From positions 32,324,001-32,388,000 of the forward strand of contig JAIVEN010000014.1 of NCBI GenBank assembly GCA_026686845.1: a stretch of DNA of 64,000 nt, given 5' to 3'. Below, in pieces: positions 46,793 through 56,980 of this stretch. This stretch comes from Adenanthera pavonina (taxonomy: Eukaryota; Streptophyta; Magnoliopsida; Fabales; Fabaceae). The translations under genes and the position numbers were made by a program. A model generated the notes under the pieces. It was not told the origin of the DNA and did not search any database. It saw nothing but the letters and a program-made list of their open reading frames with translations. How positions within the stretch are numbered: position 1 is the first letter of the stretch; the number at the start of each line of letters is the position of its first letter.

Positions 46793-47630
46793 TAGGGCTG
46801 TCCATAACCCATCCAACTTGATCAAACTGGCTCGGCCCAAACCAGCCCAACATGTAAAAAATAGAGCCAGTCTAGGTTGCGGGTTAATACATTTGGTTAA
46901 TCCAGCCCAGACCAACCCATACGACTAATAAATATATATATATATAATAATAATTTTTAAAATAATATTATTTGCATATATTTAGGAAAAGAATGCCTTC
47001 AATCTCTCACTCCATTGTTCACGCATTACTGTTCTCAATAAGCTTCTTCTCCTTTCTCTTTTCAGCATCTGTGGCTCTCATTCTCAAAAATCTTTTCCCT
47101 TTCCTCAACCTCAGCACTCTATGGGCATCAAATCATCGGCATCACAGCCTCTAGATCTTAGTCTAGAAGCTCAGAGCCTCAGATCATCGGTGTCAGCATC
47201 CCATTCTCCACTGCAATGTAAAGCTTCGTCCTCAGATCTACTCAAATCTTTAGATCTCCTCTCTTCCCACCTTCGAACACTGCTGTTGCCACCATTTCCA
47301 AGATCCTAGATCTTAGCATCATGATTTTCTTCAACCTATGATCATGGGTTTGTGATTGTGCATTTTGTACTAGCTGTGAGATTGTTATTATTTTTTTTTA
47401 AGATTTTGTTTTGGCTGTGAGCTTGTTAATTTAGAATGAGATTTTGTTTATGCAAATCTAAAAATGATTTGTTTAGATCTACACTTCTTTTTCTGTTCCT
47501 TTAATCTCTAACCCGATGAACCTGTGGGTGAACCCGATCTTACCCGGCTACAACCTGGTTATTGGCCAGTTCAGGCCATGGGGTTGGGCAAACCCGAACC
47601 TGGACCTAGACCGGCCCTTGCTCACCCCTA
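46793..47630. mobile_element. Non-autonomous hAT-like element with 8-bp TSD
   Basis: Left end TAGGGCTGTCCATAACCC and inverted right end TAGGGGTGAGCAAGGGCC share TAGGG-TG-and similar spacing. The flanks are GTGAACAC (46785-46792) and GTGAAAAC (47631-47638), an 8-bp duplication with one difference, as for hAT elements. The element is 838 bp, with GC-rich ends full of AACCCG and CCAGCCC phrases and an AT-rich TATATATA part at 46928-46948. It encodes no transposase. Confidence 0.75.
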
Positions 47631-47638
47631 GTGAAAAC

Positions 47639-47862
47639 CATGAGTCACATAATGTTGATGGTGGTCAAGATTAAAATAAATTTGACTTTAAATCATGAAA
47701 AGAAGATAATAATAAATGGGAAATTAATATTTAAACAGAATAATTATATTAAAAAACCAATTTGTATAATCATATAAACTATATAAAAAAGTTAGATTAG
47801 TAAGAAGAATTTAGCAAAATAATTTCAGCAATCTTCAATCCAATAATAACAAACGAAATAAA
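47639..47862. other. Short spacer before the LINE
   Basis: AT-rich sequence; its last 13 bases, 47850-47862 (CAAACGAAATAAA), are the left copy of the LINE target duplication. Confidence 0.6.
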
Positions 47863-47891
47863 GTTTTTTTTATACAAGAAGAAAGCAAAAG

Positions 47892-50800
47892 CTACACTAC
47901 ACATCTATGAAAGAGAGAGCGATACTCATTTGGCAACACAAAATGCAATCCCAGAGGCCTATCCAATGCATTCTTTGCCATTCTATCAGCTTCAGAATTA
48001 TCCTCTTGTCTAATGAATCCAACATCTACAATCTGGTCTCGCTGCAACATCCCTTGGCATTCTAGTATTAGATTGCAAGCTGCATGCAAAGTCACATCCC
48101 CACCTTTGATCAAATTAATGGCTTCCACACAACCACTTTGGAGATGTATCTATCTATGACCATTGTTCCATGCTCGTCTGAGGCCAATGAGACAGGCCCA
48201 TAACTCTACAGTAAATGGATCTCCTTCTTCTAATCGAAGCATGAAGGCTTCTGCAATACTTCCACAACCCTCTAGATTTATCCTGACGCATCCTATAATT
48301 CCTTGATAATGAGAGAATGCCCCGTTCACACAAACAACCACCCAGCCATCATTACAGAGTATTCCTCTTCCATCGTCTGTCGACACTCTTTTTATCTTAC
48401 TCGGCTTCAAACTCAAAAGAGTATTGGTCAAACTACGTACCAAACCATTAGCTTTGTAAAGCTCGTCCTATGAACTGGAGCTCAGATTCTCAAAGATTTT
48501 ATCATTTCATCTCTTCCAAAGCAACCAACAAATAGCCACAAACAATTCCGGCCACATGCTTTCATCATTGCTAACATTAGCATTAACATTAAGATAGCAC
48601 CATTCCCATATATTGCAATTAAAGAACCGAGGAGTAATGCTTCATTTAATCAAAGACAACCAGAGCTTCTTTGAATCCTCACAATCACGTAAAATATGCA
48701 AAAGCATCTTCCCCATTCCTACCACACCAGGCACACGGCCCTACTTCCCCAAGACCTCATCTCCTCCGTTCCTCGTTTGTAAGCAATTTATTCTTAAGAG
48801 TAAGCCAACAAAACGTTTTACATCTTTGGGGAAGTTTCAACTTCCTCACCTTATTCCACACAGGATGATTATGATCTGAAGCATTGCTGAGAATACTATA
48901 AGCCGATTTGATAGAGAATTCTCCATGCCTCTCGAACTTCCATCTCACCTGGAGTCCACCATTCCCATCAGCAACCTGTTCCACTCCTTGAGTGACTATA
49001 TCATAGTTCTTCTTGATCCCTTGCCAAAAACTCGATCCAAGTCTTTCCTTGTTAATGTCAGGCAATAAATCATTGCCACATTTATACTTACTCCTAATCA
49101 CATGGGCCCATAAAGCATCTTTATTCTTGATTAAACCTAAACCCCATCTCGCCTGTATCATGAAAGCTCTATTTTGGAGTCTAGCATGTCTAGTTCCCAA
49201 CCCTCCCTTCTTCTTATCTCTGCAAACCTCTTCCCATGCCACAAGATGTATTCTTCTCTTCTCATTCGTAGAACCCCATAAAAAACCTCTAGCGATTTTA
49301 TCAATATCATCACAAGTTGCTAAAGGCAAGTAATAGGTCTGCATTGGGTACATAGGAATGAATTGAATAACAGAAGTAACCAAAGTATGTCGTCCTACCA
49401 AAGAGACAATATTAGCTTTCCAATTACTCAATCGTGTTTTAATTTTATGAACAACATATTGGTAAGTCTCCTTCTTGACTCTATCATGATGGAGAGGAAC
49501 TCCCAAATATCTTCCTAAATCCGAGGTACATGTAAATCCAAGTTGTTCACTAAGCTAATTAGCTTGGTGATGATTCATATTATTCGAAAACAAAACTCGT
49601 GTCTTGCTCTGACTGACCTTCTCACCTGACATCTGACTAAACTTCTCTAAACATCTGTTAATGACTTCCACTTGATCTAAAGAAGCCTCGGCAAAGAATA
49701 TAAGATCATCCGCAAAAAAGAGATGTGATAGTGGTGGTCCTTCCTTGGTGAGATGAATAGGTCTCCAATGACCTAGATGAATCTTCTCCTGTATTAAATG
49801 AGCCAATTTTTCAATACAAATAACAAACAGGTAGGGAGACATAGAATCAACTTGTCTGATGCCACGAGAGGGAGTAAATTTTTGAGTTGTACTTCCCTCC
49901 CCTAGAATCTGCATAACCGGGGAATAGATACAATGACGAATCACATTTGCCAAATTAGAAGGCAAATTTAATTCCTGAACACAATCCATAATAAAATCCC
50001 ACCAGAGTCTGTCATAAGCTTTTTCCAAATCAATTTTTATAGCTATAAATCCTTTCTTGCCTCTCATAGTTCTCATGGAATGGATGACTTCTTAGGCAAT
50101 AATAATATTATCCAATTCTAGCCTACCAGGAACAAATCCACATTGATTAGGAGAAATGACATAGGGAAGAACTCCTTTGATTCTGTTTGCAACTACTTTG
50201 GTGATAGCCATGTAAATCACATTACAAAGACTAATGGGCCTGAAATCCCAAATATTCTCAGGCTGATCCTTCTTAGGAATAAGAACAATAAAGGTTTCAT
50301 TAATTTCTTCAATAATTGAAGGATTCCTGAAAGCATTATGAACTAGTGATACCACAGAGTCTCCCACATATTGCCATTAGGAGTAATAGAACAAAGCATT
50401 AAAACCATCAAGGCCCGGTGATAAAAGAGCTCCCATGCTAAAAATGGCTTGTTTGATCTCATCTCTCGAAGCACCACCTCCCAAACCATCTAATAAAGCC
50501 AAATCATAGCTTAGGTAAGAATGCAAACTACTCTAATTCACCAATGGCCTTCCTTCGTCGCAGAATAATGTCTCATAGAATGAGAGAGCCGAACTTGTAA
50601 TTTCCTCATACTCATAAATCCACTCCCCCACATCATTTTGAATGGCTACAATTTTATTTCTCCTTTTTCTAGCATTAGCCCTTGCATGAAAGTATTTTGA
50701 ATTCCTATCCCCTATCATATACTACTCGCATTTTGCTTTTTGTGCCCAATTAAGTTCTTCTTGGATCAAAATCCCTTCAAGCTCTCTCCAAAGTCTCTGC

Positions 50801-51734
50801 AACAGAAGGTCCATAGACTGCTTGTTAAAGCAAGTATGAGAAAAGCCATTAAGACCCTCCAATCTATTAAGAATGTGTCTCTTTTTCCTCCCTTGAAATC
50901 TATAAATATCTTAACTCCAATTTTTCAATGCTTGCATGAATTGTTCCAGATTAACAAGCCATGACGAATCACTATGCCAAGTATCTTTAACAAAATTACT
51001 AAATTGCTCATGAAGAACCCAAGAAGCCAGCAAACGAAAAGGATTGTCACTTCTAGAGGTACAAGTAACATTATTACCCATTCGAAGAATGAGAGGTCTA
51101 TGATCAGATTTGAAAAAAGGAAAATGAAGACAAAAACCTCAGGATACCTTGTAAAGAACTCATAATTGCCAATATTCTATTGAGCCAACTTTCACTACCA
51201 CCTCTTTTCCAAGTAAAGAAAGGTCCGTTACAACCCAAGTCCATAAGAGAAAGTTCATCTATCCAAGTAGAAAAATCTTGATCAATAAATGAACCAGATC
51301 GTGTTATTGATCTTCTTTCATGCATTTGCAACGTGCCATTAAAATCACCACCTATGCACCAAGAACCATTCACCATATTACTAATAGCTTTCAATGCATT
51401 TCAAGCCACCCTCCTTTTAACAGGATTCGGGCTAGCATAAACAACTGTGACAAAGGACTTGTAATTCCCATTGTCAAGGCAAAGATGAAAAAACTGCTCA
51501 TAGGAAAAAAGAACTTCAAATTTCCAAGAACAATCCTTCCACAACACCCAAATTCCTCCATTAAATCCGTGCACGTCCACCAATTCAACATTAGTGAACC
51601 CAAGCCTTATCACCACTCAGCCAAGTTTCTAAAATGGAAAGGAAATCAAGATTGTGCTTTTTAGTGAGCTCCTTTATCAAACCTGGGAATGATTTAGACC
51701 TGGCTCCACTACTATTCCAGAACATAAAATTCAT
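47892..51734 (-). pseudogene. LINE ORF2: endonuclease, reverse transcriptase, RNase H
   Basis: Starts at the ATG 51734, which overlaps the ORF1 stop as ATGA. The first part (to about 51100) is the AP-like endonuclease, with MNFMFWNSSGARSKSF, NGNYKSFVTVVYASPN, WCIGGDFNGTL and GCNGPFFTW. The reverse transcriptase (about 50718-49555) has ISLCNVIYMAITKVVANRIK, NQCGFVPGR, FIAIKIDLEKAYDRLWWDF and the catalytic FFADDLIFFAEA; the GlRQGDPLSP loop is decayed to GIRQVDSMSP. Then comes a zinc-binding region (49506-48460, WNKVRKLKLPQRCKTFCW) and a plant-type RNase H (48443-47892) with WVVVCVNGAFSH, AELWACLIGLRRAW-type and RQEDNSEADRMAKNA segments. Four frame changes and several stops break it. Confidence 0.9.
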
Positions 51735-53188
51735 GGAGAAACAACAAAAGGGGATTCATTGCTTTTAGACCCCTTAGAATTATTTTCGCTACTCAACACC
51801 TGCAATTTGGCCTTCATGATTCTCATGTGAAATCTTTGGGATTCTACATTACTCCCTCGAACAAATTTTGATTTCACAGCTGGAATATTTAAATTAATAT
51901 TCCATTGACCTCTAGTATCCCATGCAATTCGGCCTTCATGCTTCTGGTGTGAAATCTTCACCACGTTGCTTTCCTTCATCTCCAAGATCATTGAGTTCCC
52001 TGCATAACGCCGCACCTCCCTCTGAACAAGGTTCCTTGCTCCGAGCACCTCCGTCAACGATGGTTCAGGGTCAATGGCACCCTCTACTATCCTCCCATCC
52101 TCACGACCCCTCTTCTGCTTGTCACTCTCCCCATTACAAGTATCCAAAACACCATCACCCTCTTCATTATGATATGGTTCCTTCAATTTTATCTCCTTCC
52201 TTTCACCATCCTTAGTCTTCTCCGACTGCCTCCTTGGATCCTGAAGGACCGGACATGCATCATGATGATGCCCATACTTACCACATCGAAAGCACACAAG
52301 GTGCAAACGTTCATACTCAATATACCTATTCTTCCCAAATATTGCAACTGCCAGCTGTAGTCTCTTCTTGAGATCCAACTCGACATAGATCCTCGCATAG
52401 CACCCTCTAGCCATCAAATAAGTGATCAAGTACACTTTAAGCATTTTCCCAACTAGATTTCCAATCTTTGAACGACTTTTAGCATTGAAAAACTCAAGAG
52501 GTAATAGAGGAATCCAAACCCATGCTGCTATTTTACATTGCACCTCTGCACTCCATGGATCAAAATTCAGAAGCCAACGTTGCATAAGAAGGTAATGATC
52601 TACTACCATCCATGGGCCATCAAAATACACATATTCCATATCCTCATCACTATTAAATGAGACTACAAAGTAGCCATTGTCTAAATCCTAGACCTCATAC
52701 AACTCCTTTGTTTGCCATAATCTTTTAAGTCCTGCCTTTATTCCCCATAGAGGGATATCCTTCCCCAACAACTTAATAATAAGAGATTTCCTCCAAGGGG
52801 CACACCATTGTTCATACTCCTCTTGGGTCACAACCAAGGTTGGGATGAGATCTTCATCGTCATCACCATCTCCACTCACCTCCGATGAACCAGAGGCCTT
52901 AGCAATGCTCGTATTTCCATCACCAAAGAAACTCTTGAGACTTTCAATATAGTCGCATCATGCTTCCTCAAAAAAGTTACTTCCTCAGCCATCCCTCAAA
53001 GGACTCGTTTGCCCTGCTTTCAACAACTTGTCCCTGTAAGACGACACCTTTTCGCCCTCAAGAACAATGTTCAGAGAATCACCTTCCTTTCCTAAGTCTG
53101 ATCTCACCTTTTTCTTGTTCCTCTCCCAGCCATCCCCGTCCTCCGAACCCCCGCCACTGTCATTCACCGCAGTCCATGCTCCGTCCAT
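51731..53188 (-). pseudogene. LINE ORF1: Gag-like protein with DUF4283 and zinc knuckle
   Basis: A frame of 486 codons from the ATG at 53188 (MDGAWTAVND) to a TGA at 51731-51733. In-frame stops are at 52985-52987, 52958-52960 and 52688-52690; otherwise the frame is kept. The middle carries the DUF4283-like part (FDGPWMVVDHYLLMQRWL, VWIPLLPLEFFNA) and the zinc knuckle CFRCGKYGHHHDAC (about 52245-52290) follows. The C-terminus is charged. ORF1 proteins of plant L1 elements bind the element RNA. Confidence 0.9.
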
Positions 53189-53262
53189 CTTTTTTTATAT
53201 TCCTATTCATATTACCCCTTCTGCTCTTACGTTTTTTAATTTCTAATTTCAAACGAAATAAA

Positions 53263-53735
53263 CGTTGATAGATAGGAGACTTAATAGAAATATAACTTCA
53301 TACCATCATTAAAAGGATAACATATATAACAAACTTATGAAAGCTAAGATAATGAATAAGCATTTTCAAATTAAAAATGGTAATCATGCCCAATCTCATA
53401 AAGAATAAATGGTTTATTAACCCAATATTTTTTCTTGGGACAGAAATTAAAATGACTTTCAATAATTAAGAAGCAAAAATAAATATACAGTGTTATAAAA
53501 AAGAGTCAACTAATATCAATGGAAATAAATGGGTCATTAGAATTAGGTGACGAAATCCTAAAAATTGCAACATTTTAACACACCTTTAAAAAAATAAAGG
53601 TATAGTGATTCTGAGACGGCAAAAAATATATTGTAACAATAAAACAAAAAAACAAATAACATATAATATTTTCGTTTTGTAATTATTAGAGTAACAAAAC
53701 CACAATTAATCAGATTGGATACCAGAATTATAGTA

Positions 53736-53771
<36 letters not shown>

Positions 53772-53944
53772 CAGTATATAAAATGGACAAAATAATATTA
53801 AAATCAAAGAATTAATGTAAATTTAATTAATATGCAATAATCACCTAATTGATTATAAAAATAGTATTACACATCAAATGCCACATCAAATAGCCACACC
53901 AGATTTTCTTTTTCTGGTGACGATAGGTGGCGTAACAGGTTTCA
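53263..53944. other. AT-rich sequence with a TAA/AAT microsatellite
   Basis: No frame recognised. A trinucleotide run (TAA)n lies at about 53741-53771. The right end, from about 53820, is similar to 46600-46770. Confidence 0.5.
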
Positions 53945-54345
53945 GCTTTGAGCACGTGTTATGAACTGAAAATTAATCTTAAATACATGATTAGTTGTAC
54001 AATATGCTCTGGAGTTTTGCCCAACACCAAATGTTTGAATGGTTTAAACCCATCCCTCTTGCAATTTCCGCTTAAACTTTCCTAAAAAAAATTTCTTGAC
54101 CTGACCATGGATACGATCTCCCCACATTAATACTCAAAATTAGTATCATGTCAATAAAAATTGCAAAGAACACAATTAACAATATGATGAAGAATTAGTG
54201 ATGTAGGATTTATAGATACTTACATCACCATTCTGGAAAAATAACGCAATTGAGCTGTAAACATTCAGTAAATGTAGATCAGGCATCAACCACAAATGAA
54301 CCTCAACGAATTGATTACCCTGACGGCATCATACTGAAAGTCCAC
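53945..54345 (-). pseudogene. RPA70-like gene remains (second minus-strand copy)
   Basis: Exon 1 (about 54345-54224) contains LKKVVDFQYDAV, then one frame away NQFVEVHLWLMPDLHLLNVYSS and ends NGD before a GTAAGT donor. Exon 2 (about 54122-53960) reads GDRIHGQVKKFF, KFKRKLQEGWV and TTNHVFKINFQF. The base pair before exon 2 is GG (TGTGG) where the copy at 38855 has AG (TGTAG), so the acceptor is lost. Directly after FQF the sequence jumps to a TPPIVTRKRKSGVAI-stop end, as if the middle of the gene was deleted. Confidence 0.7.
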
Positions 54346-55570
54346 AACTTTCTTCAACATCAATAACAACGTAAAGAAAACTGATTACAATACGAGATGG
54401 TAATCGAGAGAAATTGGTGCAATGGACGACTCCTACTATACTGTATTTATAGACAGGAATTCGTTTACCAATTGATCAAGTGAATTAATTATTGTATTAA
54501 TGGCAATCAATATCACCTTTTAGCAAATTGGCAATTGCATATAGTTTATCACGTTGATGGTGGCGTGATTGGTAAATGAAGGAGTTCAAATCCTTTCAAA
54601 ACCTAATAATAAATTTCCAATATTAAATACAAACACCAAGTATTATAAGAATAACCAAATTAAATGAATCATTATTGTGATTATATTTATTTGTAGAAAA
54701 ATAATATAATTTCAAAAAAATCTGACAAATTTGATGGTTGTCAAAAGTAAAACGAATATGAATTTGAAATCTAGTAATAAATGTTTTATGGTAATACAAA
54801 TCACACCAACACTGATTTAGGGAGAATTAATACAAATCTCACCCTTCTGTTTTTTTTTTTTCTCTAGAATACAAATCTGACCTCAAACTCTAAATAACAT
54901 CGAGTCATAAATTACCAGAAACTAATTAAAAAAACAATAAAATACATTAATATTCAATTAAAAACTATGCAACATCTCATATTTCAATACAATTAAGTTA
55001 CCTAATCACACAAAATATAAATATATCCATAAATTAAGATTGAATTAAATTAGTATAAATATTTTTAAGATAATTCAATAATAGCACAAAATGTTAAAAC
55101 ATTATATACACTTTGAGATTAGAAAAATTACAAATTAACAAACGATATCATTCTAACACAAATTTATTAAAGGTGTGACAAAAAAATCTTAAAATAATTT
55201 GACAATTTATTATAATTATATTAACTTTTCAAATTAACATATAGTATTGTATTTTAATTTTAATAAGTAATTAAACCTCGGGAAAACATGTCCTTTTTTT
55301 TATATAAAAAAACATGTTTTTATTCAAAAGATTAATGAGAGGAAAAACTTGTAAATATTGATAATGATCTGTCATTTAAGGGAAATCAAGTTGGTATACA
55401 TTAACCATACAATTGTAAATTAAATTAATATAATTAATTGGTTTGATGATTTTAGATGACACATCTACTAGTACATTAGTTCAGCACAATAGATTGTCCT
55501 ATTTTATCGTTCGTGCCAGGGTGACACGCTGTGGTTTCAACTTTGAATCCTACTTTTATATATATAATAG
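54346..55570. other. AT-rich sequence upstream of the RPA-like remains
   Basis: No frame recognised. It reaches to the Helitron-like 5' terminus at 55571. A T run is at 54851-54861. Confidence 0.4.
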
Positions 55571-55571
55571 A
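55549..55571 (-). other. Helitron 5' terminus (TC end)
   Basis: On the minus strand TCTATTATATATATAAAAGTAGG begins at 55571 and is preceded by A (55572). The terminus at 22091, TCTATTATATATACTAAAGT, matches 17 of the first 19 bases. Low-complexity TATATA makes chance likeness possible, but the TC start and the A before it agree with Helitrons. Confidence 0.5.
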
Positions 55572-56219
55572 TAGATTGAAAAAGACTTTATTTTCAACAA
55601 TAATATAATTCTTTCTATCACTGTTCTTCTTTTAATGCATAATTCGAAAATGGCCTATTTTTCATATTTATTAGGCAATTGAAAAGGGAAAACAAATAGT
55701 TAACCAAATAAAGCAAAATAATAATCAAATCCTAATTCAATTCTATTTATTAATTGTAGTAAATGGGATTTAATTCCGATGTTAAATTATATATTTAATT
55801 TAAAAAATATTTTATTTAAATATTAGTGCAAATTAATTGAATATTAAATCATCATACAAAACCTTTACATCTGTGTATTGATTTTTTTTATTGGACAAAA
55901 CTTAATATATATATATATATATATATTTCTTATATACTTGCCATATTGTTCTGCAATGCCACTTGTCTTTTTATTTTTTTGACACCTCTTCCATTGCCTT
56001 TAACGGTATTAACATTGAAAAATGGGAAGCTAACAGTTCCAAACTTTCTCTGCAGTCACATTATGAGTCATTTATGCTCTTTTTCCGTTCATGAAACACC
56101 CAAAATGCTACTCTCAAACTTTTTTCTTCTACAAAGTTATCTACCTGTCCTTTTCTCATTTTCCAACAATTTCTGTGTCTCCAAACACCCAATCTCTTGT
56201 CTTTTTTTATGACCTTATA
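55572..56219. other. Spacer before the CACTA element
   Basis: AT-rich sequence with an (AT)n run at 55906-55926. An open stretch of 88 residues at 55946-56212 (plus strand) is hydrophobic with F/L runs and is not recognised. Confidence 0.4.
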
Positions 56220-56225
56220 CTACTA

Positions 56226-56765
56226 CTAAAAAAATTAGAATTAGTGATAGATTTTTTGTGACGGATTGAATGTTGTCACTAAATTTAGTTATTAGTGACC
56301 GATTAGTGACGCCCATAAAAAGTCATCATTATTTTTCCAAAATCAGTTAAATTAGTGACAAAAAGAATACCATCACTAATTTCCGTCATAATAGTAAACA
56401 AATTAGTGATAGGTTAGTGACCGCAATTGGAAGCTGTCACAATGTTTTTTCCAAATGTCACATTTACTGGCAGGCAATTATCCGTCACTACTGTTTGCCA
56501 CTAAAACTTTATTTTAGTGACAGACTAGTGATGACCATAAAAATGTTCACTATTTTTCCCAAAGAATTGCATCATTAGTGACAGATAGATTTCCGTCACT
56601 AATGCCCATTACAAAATAAATTAATTAGTGACAAATTAGTGATGCTTAGTACTAAAAGTTAAATTTAGTGATGGAGTAGTGACGGCAATTAACTCTGTCA
56701 CTAATATTAGTGATGGATTAGTGACAAATAATAAATTTGTCACTAATATTAATGATTGAAATTTT
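56226..56765. repeat. Left subterminal repeats of the CACTA element
   Basis: About twenty copies of (A)TTAGTGA(C/T)(A/G)G or its inverse within 540 bp. In En/Spm such repeats are the binding sites of TNPA, which brings the ends together. Some neighbouring direct and inverted copies could form hairpins. Confidence 0.85.
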
Positions 56766-56980
56766 TAATAATTGTAATAATTAATGAAAAATAATGCACT
56801 TATAGATCTTTTTTATTGTGGTATAAAAAGTAATAATATAAACAAATATTTTTCTCTAAAATATTAATGTAGGAAGTTTTTAATTTAACTTTTGAAAAAT
56901 AAATAATCATATTAAAATAAAAATAGATAATTTTTTGGTTCAAATGACTCTTGTGATTATCATATTAAAGATTATGGACT

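Larger units (their letters stand above)
47863..53249 (-). mobile_element. Full-length L1-type LINE with 13-bp TSD
   Basis: CAAACGAAATAAA stands at 47850-47862 and at 53250-53262, directly outside the element. On the minus strand the element (5387 bp) has a 61-bp 5' leader, ORF1 (53188-51731), ORF2 (51734-47892), a very short 3' part and a short A run (47871-47864). Such a full-length copy with a perfect duplication is uncommon, as most LINE copies lack the 5' part. Both ORFs now have stops and frameshifts. Confidence 0.92.
36682..55571 (-). mobile_element. Possible large minus-strand Helitron with three nested insertions
   Basis: The left edge, on the minus strand, reads TTGTGCATTGCATGGGTGCATAACTAG followed by T, that is CTAG with an upstream weak hairpin, the 3' end of a plant Helitron. 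The right edge, on the minus strand, starts TCTATTATATATATAAAAGTAGG at 55571 with A before it, the 5' end form, and its first 13 bases match the Helitron at 22091. Both RPA-like gene remains between them are on the minus strand. Removing the solo LTR (39284-42618), hAT-like element (46793-47630) and LINE (47863-53249) leaves about 9.3 kb. The two ends could instead belong to two different Helitrons, since there are two first exons of RPA. No Rep/helicase is seen. Confidence 0.4.

Noticed and set aside
46972..47309. Open frames within the hAT-like element (60 and 62 residues)
   Set aside because: Low-complexity S/L/F composition and no transposase motif; the surrounding element is non-autonomous.
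54560..54600. A/B-box-like sequence (TGGCGTGATTGG and GAGTTCAAATCC) suggesting a tRNA or SINE
   Set aside because: The two boxes are only about 20 bases apart, too close for a Pol III promoter, and there is no cloverleaf or tail.
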